Assembly: GCF_900475285.1 (NCBI RefSeq)
Contig: NZ_LS483370.1
Span: forward strand, 4,044,001-4,108,000
Direction: 5' to 3'
Source of the DNA: Pseudomonas taetrolens
GTDB taxonomy: Bacteria > Pseudomonadota > Gammaproteobacteria > Pseudomonadales > Pseudomonadaceae
Length of the DNA: 64,000 bases
Positions 39,222 to 49,700 of this stretch are shown here, piece after piece; position 1 is the stretch's first letter, and every line of letters begins with the position of its first letter. The notes below the pieces were generated by a model. That model made no database searches. It had not been told where the DNA came from and worked only from the letters and a program-made list of their open reading frames with translations. The translations under genes and the position numbers were made by a program.

Positions 39222-42103
39222 TGAATACTCCCCCAAAAGGTAAATCACGCCGCCCTACTTTTGCCCAAGTCAAAGCTGCAGCTCTGCGCAACATTGATCG
39301 CGTACTCACTCAATGGCTGCCCAACGGCAAGCGTGTAGACGGCGGCAAGGAATACACAGCCCCCAACCCCACTCGCACGGACAAGCGCGCAGGCTCTCTA
39401 AAAATCAACCTGAGCAAAGGCACGTGGGCTGATTTTGCTACCGGTGACAAAGGCGGCGATCTGATTGATTTGGTGCGCTATCTGGATGGCGGCACGGACG
39501 TAGAGGCCTGCAACAAGCTTGCAGATCTACTTCGGCTGAGCACTGTCGATTCGCCATCAAAACCAGTTCCGACTAAAAGCCCAGCACCAGAGTGGATAGC
39601 AATTCAGCCAATCCCGACCGAGGCCATGAACAAGTGCCCCGCCAAGCATCGGCAACACGGCACACCGTCCAAAGTCTGGATCTATCGCGATACTCAGGGG
39701 CAGCCCCTGATGGCGCTTTATCGCTTTGACCTCGACCCGGACGAAGACGGTAAACCCAAGAAAGTCTTCGCTCCGCTAACGTGGTGCCAGAGCTCCGATA
39801 ACCAATCGGCACAATGGAGGTGGCAAGGCTTGCCCGAGCCACGCCCATTGCTGCGACTGCACGAGCTCAACCTGCAGGCTGATGCCGCAGTTGTGCTATG
39901 CGAAGGTGAAAAGGCTGCTGATGCAGCCGCCGAACTCTTTCCAGGCTACGTGGCCACCTGCTGGCCAAATGGCTCGAATGCCTGGCACAAAGCCGACCTA
40001 TCCCCTCTCAAAAATCGCAAGGTCGTGTTGTGGCCCGATAACGACCCGAGCGGCACAACCTGCATGGATGCCGTTGCTAAAAAGCTGGAAGCAATCGGCG
40101 CCGAGTCAGTTCGCGTAATTGCGCTGGAAAACTTCAAACGCAAGCCCACCCTCAAAAATGATCTACCCGGTTTCGCCAAGGGCGGCTCATGGGAACAAGG
40201 CGATGATGCAGCGGACGCACTCGCCAAAGGCTGGACGGCGAGCCACATTGCCGAGCTGGAGCGCACTGGCGAACTAATTGGTACTGCGCCTGCCCAGACT
40301 GTAGAACCCAAGGTAAAAAAACCGGCCAAACGTGCCTCGAAACCCAAGACCGACACTCTACCCAGCGGCTTTCGCCTGACTCACGAAGGGGTGTTTTACT
40401 CCGGTGAAGATGGCGAGTCGCGCCCTGTGTGCTCACCACTGGAAATCCTTGCACGCACCCGTGATGCCAAAGGTCATAACTGGGGTTTACTGGTCGAGTT
40501 TGACGATCCGGACGGGGCCAAAAAACGCTGGAACATTCCAGCGCGCACTATGACCGGCGACTTCGGAAAAGACGTTCTAGGTCCGCTGGTAGATATGGGC
40601 CTGCGCCTTGCTGGCACTCGCTCCAGCCGCAATGCACGCAACGACTTGCAGAGTTATTTCCAAGGCTTCGACAGCGCACAACGCGCACGCTTGGTCACAC
40701 GACTGGGCTGGCATGACAGCGCCTTTCTACTGCCAGAACAGCAAGTCGGCTCCCACACTGAGCACCTGCACTTCTACGAAGCAGGTGCCCAACTGCCGCC
40801 TATCAGCGAGGCTGGCACCTTGGAGCAATGGCAAGAGCAAATCGGCGCCTTGTGCGTTGGTAATCATCGCTTGGCATTTGTGGCCAGCGTGGCGTTTGCT
40901 GGACCACTGCTGCACATGCTTGGTCATGAATCAGGTGGCTTTCACCTGTACGGCGATAGCTCGGGCGGCAAAACCACCCACCTGCAAGTCGCCGCCTCGA
41001 TCTACGGCGGGCCGCGCTTGGTGCGGTCATGGCGCTCGACCGATAACGCCCTGGAGTCCATCGCTGCCGCGCACTCGGACGGCCTTCTGGTACTCGACGA
41101 AATAGGTATGTGCGACCCGCGCATCATTGGCGAAACCGTGTACATGCTCGGCAACGGCACCGGTAAAGCCCGCGCTAATGATCGTGGCCAAGCAGGCCGA
41201 CAGGTTCAAGAGTGGCGTTTGCTGTTTCTCTCCACCGGCGAGAAAACCTTGGCACAACATATGGCCGAGGCCAACAAAGAACTCAAGGCCGGTATGGAGG
41301 TACGCATGCTTGCGGTGCCTGCAGACGCCAGTAAAGGGCTTGGTATGTTCGACGCACTCAACGGTTTCGAGGACGCTGCCGCCCTCTCTGACGCACTCAA
41401 ATCCCGAGTGGCCAAATACTACGGCACGCCACTCACAGCCTTTCTATCAGCGCTGTGCGAACCCGGAAAAATGCACGGCTGGGCGATCATCCTGCGCCGC
41501 ACGCTTGAAGGGTTTATTGCCAAGTCCCTGCCCGCCTCAGCGAGCGGCCAAGCCCATCGTGCTGCCCTGCGCTTTGGTCTTGCGGCTGCAGCTGGTGAGC
41601 TGGCTACCGCACTGGGCATCACTGGCTGGCCAGATGGCACTGCGACCACAGCAGCCCGTGTCTGCCTCAACGCATGGCTGAATGAGCGCGGCGGCGCCGG
41701 TAACTATGAAGGTGACGCCATCGTTGCTCGACTGCGCCAAGTTATCGAGCGCTTTGGCGAAAGCCGCTTCACTCGCTGGGAGTCTGCCGCAGCCAAGATC
41801 GATGAGCACGGTCCGCGCACCATCGACCGGTTGGGCTTTCGCAAATCGTTGGAGCATGGCCTAGGAGACGAACTGCATACCACCAACACCTACTACGTGC
41901 TGCCCGAGGCTTGGCGCTCCGAAGTATTCAAAGGCATGAACATCAATGCCGTGAACAAGGAGCTGCTACGTCGTGGAGTGCTCGACCCGGGAAGCGACGG
42001 GAAGGCTTCAAGCCTCGTCCGCCTTCCCGGACTTGGACCGCAACGCTGCTACATCGTCAAGACGATTCCGGGGACGGATGAGAGCGAGGCCAGGGCTGCC
42101 TGA
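39221..42103 (+). CDS. Toprim-primase and DUF927 helicase fusion (island replication protein)
   Basis: 960 residues. An N-terminal primase-associated part (KGTWADFATGDKGGDLIDLV, about 66-86) leads to a Toprim domain (VVLCEGEKAADAA with Glu228, then WPDNDPSG with acidic residues near 273-275). The C-terminal DUF927 ATPase has Walker A GDSSGGKTT (578-586) and Walker B GLLVLDEIG (621-629). It probably primes and unwinds the excised island, like P4 alpha. Part of its sequence occurs again as a decayed copy at 54.0-54.2 kb. Confidence 0.88.
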   Translation: MNTPPKGKSRRPTFAQVKAAALRNIDRVLTQWLPNGKRVDGGKEYTAPNPTRTDKRAGSLKINLSKGTWADFATGDKGGDLIDLVRYLDGGTDVEACNKLADLLRLSTVDSPSKPVPTKSPAPEWIAIQPIPTEAMNKCPAKHRQHGTPSKVWIYRDTQGQPLMALYRFDLDPDEDGKPKKVFAPLTWCQSSDNQSAQWRWQGLPEPRPLLRLHELNLQADAAVVLCEGEKAADAAAELFPGYVATCWPNGSNAWHKADLSPLKNRKVVLWPDNDPSGTTCMDAVAKKLEAIGAESVRVIALENFKRKPTLKNDLPGFAKGGSWEQGDDAADALAKGWTASHIAELERTGELIGTAPAQTVEPKVKKPAKRASKPKTDTLPSGFRLTHEGVFYSGEDGESRPVCSPLEILARTRDAKGHNWGLLVEFDDPDGAKKRWNIPARTMTGDFGKDVLGPLVDMGLRLAGTRSSRNARNDLQSYFQGFDSAQRARLVTRLGWHDSAFLLPEQQVGSHTEHLHFYEAGAQLPPISEAGTLEQWQEQIGALCVGNHRLAFVASVAFAGPLLHMLGHESGGFHLYGDSSGGKTTHLQVAASIYGGPRLVRSWRSTDNALESIAAAHSDGLLVLDEIGMCDPRIIGETVYMLGNGTGKARANDRGQAGRQVQEWRLLFLSTGEKTLAQHMAEANKELKAGMEVRMLAVPADASKGLGMFDALNGFEDAAALSDALKSRVAKYYGTPLTAFLSALCEPGKMHGWAIILRRTLEGFIAKSLPASASGQAHRAALRFGLAAAAGELATALGITGWPDGTATTAARVCLNAWLNERGGAGNYEGDAIVARLRQVIERFGESRFTRWESAAAKIDEHGPRTIDRLGFRKSLEHGLGDELHTTNTYYVLPEAWRSEVFKGMNINAVNKELLRRGVLDPGSDGKASSLVRLPGLGPQRCYIVKTIPGTDESEARAA

Positions 42104-42195
42104 CGGTAACCCATTGTTCGAGGTAGCGCCGGCTCATTCCCGGCCTCGCCAGCCATTCAGCCACCCCCTAATCGCATTACATTGAGATAGAAGAT

Positions 42196-43035
42196 ATGAA
42201 CGAGATCCAAGAACTGAAAAACCGCCGCGAACAAACAATCCTCGAGAAGGAAACACTTGAGCGCGAACTGGCCCCTTATGCGGCTGCACTCGAAGACTAT
42301 GAAGTGCTGCAAAGTTTGGAAAGCAACTTGCGGTATGAAATCACCGATAAAAAAAGAGAGGTCGGTTACCGTGAGCGGGACATCGATACGCTCGATAAGA
42401 AGATCCATCGCCGAGAAACACTGGCCAATCACCAGAACCTGATGGCTGGCTATATCGAAGCCATCACTACATGGAAAGCTGACGAAGAAGAGCTAAACCA
42501 AAAACGTAACAGCATCAGCACGCGCTTGGAGCAGGTTCGTCAGCAAGCACATGAAGATATGACAAAAGCTCGGCAAGCCGAGACAAAAGCCGCTACTGCT
42601 TATGCACAAGCAGTCGCTTGGGGGGATGTGGAGGGTGAGAAAAAAGCTAATGACGACGCTCAAAAAGCTGCGAAACATCTCACCTCAGCCTCCGAGCATC
42701 ATCGTCGCCAACAGCTGATTATTACTGCACTGGAGCAAGAAATCGTCACTATTGATCAGCACATCTCAGAAGCACAGAAAACGCGCGCAGACATTGAAAA
42801 CCAAGCGTCATATCTGGCAAACACTGTGCTTGAAGAAAAGTGGAATGCTGCTGCAATAGCTCTGCTCGAGGTAGGTGGCAAACTATGGGCCGCTCGACGC
42901 CTAATAGATCGCGACCCAATAGCACTGACGAACCTGAAAATCCCTGAGCAGGGCGAAAACTACGGGCCCTGGGGCTGGACCGATCTTTCTGATCTCTCTT
43001 ATCAACATAGCTTTGAAGACGTACTTGCTATGTAG
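42196..43035 (+). CDS. Coiled-coil island protein
   Basis: 279 residues. Residues 1-230 are almost wholly heptad-like charged helix (EIQELKNRREQTILEKETLE onward), then a short globular tail ends GPWGWTDLSDLSYQHSFED. It resembles many phage and satellite coiled-coil proteins in style, but I cannot assign a function. It lies 92 bases after the replication gene. Confidence 0.75.
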   Translation: MNEIQELKNRREQTILEKETLERELAPYAAALEDYEVLQSLESNLRYEITDKKREVGYRERDIDTLDKKIHRRETLANHQNLMAGYIEAITTWKADEEELNQKRNSISTRLEQVRQQAHEDMTKARQAETKAATAYAQAVAWGDVEGEKKANDDAQKAAKHLTSASEHHRRQQLIITALEQEIVTIDQHISEAQKTRADIENQASYLANTVLEEKWNAAAIALLEVGGKLWAARRLIDRDPIALTNLKIPEQGENYGPWGWTDLSDLSYQHSFEDVLAM

Positions 43036-43051
43036 CACTGATCTTTCCCGA

Positions 43052-43074
43052 AACGGCCTTGAAGCAGGGCCGTT
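43052..43074 (+). other. Hairpin after the coiled-coil gene
   Basis: AACGGCC and GGCCGTT form a 7-bp stem with a 9-base loop, 17 bases after the stop. No T-run follows; the next small gene begins 24 bases later. Confidence 0.45.
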
Positions 43075-43097
43075 CCGGTCACCCAAGAGGCCCAACC

Positions 43098-43285
43098 ATG
43101 AACGCTGCCACACAAAACAAAGTCAGTTATTTTGACTCCCTAAAAGCCAGGAAATCGCATCTGAACAGACTAATAAACCTCATAAAGCCAAGGACAGGGC
43201 AACTACAAAAATAGAGACAATGACGATTGCAGCAATCAAGGCAGAGATCAGCGTCATAGAACAACAGATGAAAAAATGCTCCTAG
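43098..43285 (+). pseudogene. Small island gene broken by a frameshift
   Basis: The first frame reads MNAATQNKVSYFDSLKARKS and stops at TAG (43212-43214). The next frame continues the same style of sequence as KDRATTKIETMTIAAIKAEI and ends at TAG 43283-43285. Joining them at about 43185 (a one-base loss near AAGCCAAGG) gives one short helical protein of about 60 residues. GAGG lies before the ATG. A programmed shift is possible, but no slippery run is visible. Confidence 0.55.
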
Positions 43286-43293
43286 TGTTCTAG

Positions 43294-43319
43294 TCGGAAG
43301 CCCTATGGGCTTCCGATTT
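43294..43319 (+). terminator. Terminator ending the island replication operon
   Basis: TCGGAAGCCC-TAT-GGGCTTCCGA is a perfect 10-bp stem, followed by TTTA. It closes the plus-strand run of P4-like genes. Confidence 0.7.
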
Positions 43320-43752
43320 AGTCTGCATTTAAACCTCTGCTAAAAAGCACCGCCCCCGCCAATGAACATCTACCGCTCTCAATATTACGTCGAAGTTCTA
43401 CTTTTGATAACTGTATATTTTATTTTTCAAAAACACCAAAAACGAATACCCTACCAACTTAAATAAACGTTAGAACCTAGGTTCAGTTATTCCGCACAGC
43501 TCGCAAAAACCAAACTTCTTAACACATAGAAAACCCACTCCCCAAAAAATATTTACACAACGAACTTACTTACCAACATTAACACACAAGAAATACCTCT
43601 CCCCAGCCGACCACACTATCCTTGGTGAAAACACATTTCTGCATGTAGAACACCCAGAAGATTTCCAGCTCAATTATCTGTACCTGGTTATACTTAACAC
43701 ATCGATAGACTCGACTTCCTAATATAAGCAAAGACGAGTCTATCGATAGACT
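43320..43752. other. AT-rich noncoding region between converging genes, with a 13-bp inverted repeat
   Basis: No gene is visible in about 430 bases. Just past the giant gene's stop, ATCGATAGACTCG (43701-43713) and CGAGTCTATCGAT (43735-43747) form a perfect 13-bp inverted repeat with a 21-base loop, and TCGATAGACTC occurs a third time at 43743-43753. It has no T-run on the gene's strand, so it could be a weak terminator or a protein-binding site. Confidence 0.6.
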
Positions 43753-46700
43753 CTACCGCTCTAAATCTAGGTGACGCCGCAACTTGAAAGCAGCACAAAG
43801 CTTTTCAAGTTCAAGACTCAGCTTGGCGCATTCTTTCTCATCAGCCATATCGCACTGGCGCTTGAGCTCAGAGCACTGGTGCAACATCCAGCGACCCAGT
43901 GTGTCAACACTGTGCTCTAACCCCTCACGCCTCACCAGAGCAGATCCGTAACTTCGACGATCTCGCTCTACACATGTCAATCTCCCTTCAACATCGAAGA
44001 TATACATAAGCCACTTTGGTTTGTTCCGATCTATATCATCACTCCGTACCTGCCGTGCAATTTGTACTAAGAAGATAAGACTCCTATCAGTTTTCTTGAG
44101 TAGATTAGTAGTAAACTCCTTACTAGCAGTTGCTCTCCAGCCATAACCGCCCTCACCTTCTTCGTGCCCCCAACCTGCAACCTTTACCAAAACTTCGCCT
44201 TTCGCTGAGCACCATGAACTACGTTCTATATCGAAGAGCAATCCTCCATCATCAGCTGCTCCAACCAAGCCTAATGGAATCCCTGAATACGCTCCACGGC
44301 GCTCATCGAATTTGTCTCCACAAGGAGCACTATCGAAAGGTTGCAACCAAGCCTCCAGTTGGAAATCTGGCACATCAATATTTTCGTGATATCTCTCATC
44401 AGGCAACGCGAAATCCATATGGTCACGCGTATTGGCAAGCGCTTGTGCAAGAGCATGTGCAGTTTGAGGTGAAACTAGCGCAGAATGGATATATACACGG
44501 TGAGTGGCGTCTCCCCAGCGCAACTCAAAATTGGCCGCAACCACGAGATCGTCAGAAGCGTTAATCTCAGCATCAAAGACTTCGGTAGAAAGTGAGCGTC
44601 CCCAAGCCTGCCCTTTAGTTTCACCATCATGCTGCTCCAAACATTTAAGCTCGGATGGTTCACACCCCCAGAAGCGAGGTTCAAGAGGAGGAATGGAACG
44701 ATAATCGCTTAACCAGCGCGGCGAAAAAGTCAGCAAATGACCTCTGAGCCACTCTTCAAACTCGTTCTCATATTGCGGCCGCTCAACTAGTGGTCGCTCG
44801 CAGATAAGCTCTCCGACGACGCACATCATTGAATGCCACTCGATATGATAACTTAATCTCTCGACCGTAGGCTGGTCCCCATGCCTGCGCGATGTAAGTT
44901 TATGTAGAGCATCCAATCGACTCCTTCGCGGCTCATTTACCCAGTGCGTACTAGTTTCTTCATAACCCCATTTATCATGAATATATAATTCAAGACGATC
45001 TAGAAAAACATCCAATGGAATATCGAACATACGGGCAACTGGCTGATACCAATATGGAATAGCGTCAATACTGTCAAAGCTATATTTTCGTTGCCTGTCT
45101 CTTTCAATTTTCATTCGCGGTGTATACTGATTTGAACCAGCACTCGGACTGAATTGACTACGATTAAGCTGCTCCACGAATATACGGTCTGCTGATGTGG
45201 GGTTCCACAATCCGCTCCTATCAATCTCTAGCAGAACAGAGCGCCCCAGTTCGCGCACAATCACATGCGGTTCATGCCGAATTACGCTGAGGATAAGTGA
45301 GGTAAAACGTGAGATTTCCTGCACGTTTTCCACAGTCGCACGTAGCAGTACCATCATTAGTTGTTCAAGTGCTGCATAGCGATAAAAGGGAACTCCAGCG
45401 AAGACATGCTCCGAGCTACTGTCCAAACATAAGATTAACTTCTCCCACGCAAGGTCTTGCCCGCGCAACAACACCAGTGCTGCGTGACACGCACGCCAGC
45501 GTACCCGACGATCTATATCTCCCATCGCGGCGAACAAGCTGCGTGCAATACTCTCAGCAATATCGTCGGGTGGAGTTATGTTAGAGAGGGGAACACGAGG
45601 CCGATGCGATACACCATCCTCGATCCTACGCAGCAACGCGTCGAATAAATCAGAGCGACTCTCTACCGGAGTACGGGCTGCGATCATTCCGGTCAAGGTA
45701 TAGAGAAGGTCTGCCGAAATCCTTTCTCGAAGCTGTTCAATACCTGATAGAAGGACATCAGCTTGCGCGGAAGAATCTAGCCCAGTAGCGGATAAGGCAG
45801 CCTCTATAACTGAGGTGTCGTCACGCCAGAGGAAAAAATTACGCAGCGCTCCAGCAATGTAGGAGGGAAAGCGCTCTCTCATCCAAACCGTTACAGGAGG
45901 ATAGTTGGACCAGGACTGCAAAATTTGAGGTACGGCTTCGCCTAGATCAGCTTCGTGACGACCAAACTCGAGCCCTATATCGAGAAAAGGGACACGTAAG
46001 GATAAGCTGCCCAGTCGCTCTGCCACTTGACAGAACTTATCTACATCAGGCCCCCGCTTATCCATTTCCTCCTTCAATGCTGCGCGTATTTCATCAGCGG
46101 TACCAAGAACTGTAAGCCCCTCTCCTTCAGACTCAACTTCCAGCTCTTCATCTAATAAACGCTGTTCTTGAGCTTCCTTTTCTCGCCATTTGAGGAAGAT
46201 GTCTCGATTCACTTTTGCCGCAGAGATCACTTCAGAGGCATCATTACCTGCGCAGCCTTTAAGAGTTTCGAAAGAAGATAGAAATCCATCGATCTTGCCG
46301 TCGCGCAGTTGCTCTGTCAGAGCCAAATCTATCACCCAGGCTGGCAGCATCGAATTGCTATCAACTGTATCATTCAGTTCGACCGAAATATCTGAAGCTA
46401 GCGTCGCTAGCGCGACTCGTTGGGCAAGTGTCAATGCTGTTCCGGTAGCTATCACTTTAGGCAGACTATGATCGAATGATGTAATACCCCGATCATGCCA
46501 AAGAGCAGCAGTTGCTAAGCCCATAGGAAGGTTCGCAGCAGTCATCCAACCAATTACGTCGATCCAAGCAAACTCATAGTGAATCCCAAGTGATTCAGCA
46601 ACTGCACCTGCTGCGTCTCCGAGACGAGCGGCAAACGATGCTCGCTCGGCGAAACTTCCATTAAGGCCCGTATGAGCGATAGCACCTGCGGCCGCAAGTG

Positions 46701-49700
46701 CACTACGAGCCTCTAAGTCTACTGCGCAACTTGCCTCAACGGCCTTTTCAAATAGCCACTCCGCAAGCCCGACATCAAGTGGAAGGGCAATGCGCGCACT
46801 TACGCTAAACAATCTGACGCGTTCAGATGCAGGAAGCGGATCAGTCTCAATCTCCCTTGCAACTGCAGTCAATAATTCTAGTACAGAGTCATGTGTATGC
46901 GGCAGCAGCCCAAGCGTACTTGCTAAATCCTGCGCACAAGCAATGCTTTCAGCTGACCAGTTTCGCAACAATTCACGCGCCTCTGGAATTAGGCTTGCCA
47001 AGTTGTTGCCGCCGATCCCTGCATGCACAAGGTGATTGCGCACAAGTATAGTTACGGGGTCAGGGTCTCGGCGTAAAAAAGGGTCATAGCTTCGAGAAAT
47101 ACTGAGCGTTTTTGCAAGCGCTGGCCATGCACTTGCAGGATCCGCGAGAACTGAGGCTAGCGTCACTCTGGCTGCTTCGACATATCTTGTGAAGGCTGTC
47201 ACTGTTTCAGCAAGTGTCTCATTCCAAGACTGCTCAGGCGATTTTTCCTGACGCAGCGTTGGACTGCGTTTAGTCGATGGAGGAACAATACGCCTCGGCG
47301 GCAACCACTCAGGGATGGGTACAACAACTCCAGAGATAAATTCGCGCAGAGTATACGCACGCGCATGACACGCCCCCGCTGAACGTAGACGATACAAATG
47401 ATATGTCTCTTTCATCTCAGGCTTAGGCATTGCGCGATCTAGTATCTGCGTGACCTGGGGCTTGAGATCCTCATAGACGATGGCTCGTTCGCAGATAAGG
47501 AGCGTTGCTTCCTGCCAAGCAAGTAATGGAGAGTTAGACAACCCGCTCTCGATAGGGCTATGCCATCTGGCATGGGTTGCTTGCGCTAGCCTCGCAAGGC
47601 CATTCCGCATAACTGGATTAGTAATTTTAGCTCCGGCAATTAATGCCGCAGCCATCAGTGGCGCCAGCCCAAGTGGAGGCCATGCTCGTACATCGATGAC
47701 ATCTAGCAATGCCTGAGGGTTAACCCCCGCAGCCCTCCCCGCCAGTATATTGAACACAGGGTGCAACACTGACTTAGGCCCCCACAGAAGGAGTCGATCT
47801 AAGGCGTCACTCTCATTTAACAACGCGGCATAGACTTGATACTCGGCCGCTATATCACAGGCTTTGGGTTTGAAGCCCTTAGAACTATCTGAATCGTGAA
47901 GTTCGCTAAGGTGAGCATCCCACCAACGTAAATGAGCTTTTGCAGTTTCTGGATGAGAAAGCGCTACTTGGCGGGCAAGCTCGATCCTGAGGCTCGGGCG
48001 TTTATTTCGATGACGCTGACCGACCATCACAAGGCGGTTCGCTTCCTCAGCAGCAAATAGTACTGACAGGTCGAGATTCTCAACAGTCAGGTCCTCCAGC
48101 AACTTAGTGCGTTGAATTGCCCCAGCCGAAGCGATAAGTAGACTACATGCATTGGTAATATCAGCGGCTGCACGGCAACAGCGTATAGCAAGGCTCAGTT
48201 GTCGGGACCAGATAAACTGCGCTTCTAGCGAGTTTAAAACGTTTGAAGGCTTCTGCACCTGGGTTACCAGTGCATAAAGGGCATCGAGTCGTTTCGCGGC
48301 GGCAAGTACTTCTGCGACGCTTATGGCGGCATAGCGATCAGTGAGCTGGGTTTCTAAGAGCAGATCGGCTGCGCGCTCTAACAGCTCTTCCCCCCCACTC
48401 CCAGGGCGCTCAATTACGAATGCTTCGAAGTCCTCATCATGAAAGGACCATCCTTCCTTGTGTTCGACAATACCACCCACATCCGCGGCAATGTCATTAA
48501 TATCTGCTGGAGCAAGCTCAGCCAATGCAGAGAGAATCCGTCCCGGCACTGGTCGTGGAAGACGGGAAAGTGCATCAAGAACGCGCCAGACCTTATCTGC
48601 GTTGCCCAGATGCTTACCTGCCTCGCTAACCCGTTGTTCAAACAATGGGTTAATGCCCTCCGCTTTTGGCATCAGTCGCGCTAATGCTCGCGCCTCACCA
48701 TCAATAGGCAAACCCTCAATCGCATAAACAAGACGACGTGGGTTTCCTCCCGTAAGGTTCTCAAACGTAGTGGCAAGCTCAAAGTTCCATTCAGGCTGCC
48801 ACAAAGCAACTAGCTGGCGAACCTCATTGACATCAAAACTTGGAATTTCAAAGTCGTCGTAGAACCGCTTATCACCGACTTCGTCGCGCCGTGCTGTACG
48901 GCAGCTCACAACAATCCGAACATTGGCAGGCCAACCAGAGGCTTGGCTCAATACGTCAAGAAAACATGATTCACGCCAATGACGAGAACCTGTCCGCGCA
49001 TTGTCGACTGCATCGAAGCAAAGTACGAGTAATGCATCAGCGCTCCGCAACTTTAGCAGGCCAGCAGCCACCTTCACACGGCTTCGAAAGGCTTCGAATA
49101 CCTCCACGCTACCTTGACGCCGAATCACCATTGGCGTTCTGAGCCGAGCAGCTAGTTCATTACCGAGTTGCGTAAATGCATGCTCGGGTAGGTGACGTTT
49201 CTGATCAGAGGTTAAAAACAAGCCTCCACCATAGCTGTCATATGTGAATAGTTCTGAGCCTGCCGGAAGTACCGACGGTAGCTCACAGATCAGAGTTGTT
49301 TTACCACATCCTCCTCCAGCATGGAGGCGCAGTGGTTTTTGCTGAAAGCCTTTCAGTTTCTCACCGATGAGATTAATGACTTCACGGCGCACATACGGAC
49401 GAGCAGGCTCTATCTGACACTCAGCGGGGAACAACATTTCACGGTTCCCCACCCCCAGCCAGACTAATAGACGCTCCTTTGTCACCGCCGGGTCATTGGT
49501 GCTTTCTGGGAGCATCAATGTGGCAACACGCTTCTGCAACAGATTGGAGTCATCGCGCGCATCAGCGTCGGCCATACTTGCAAGACGCTGGATAACCTCA
49601 CTTTCCATCATCAATCGAGACGCAGATGCAAAACCTGTTAAGTCCCACGCTTTGAGGAAGGTAACAACTTGCCGGGAAGTTAGTCCGAGCCCTTTTTTGA

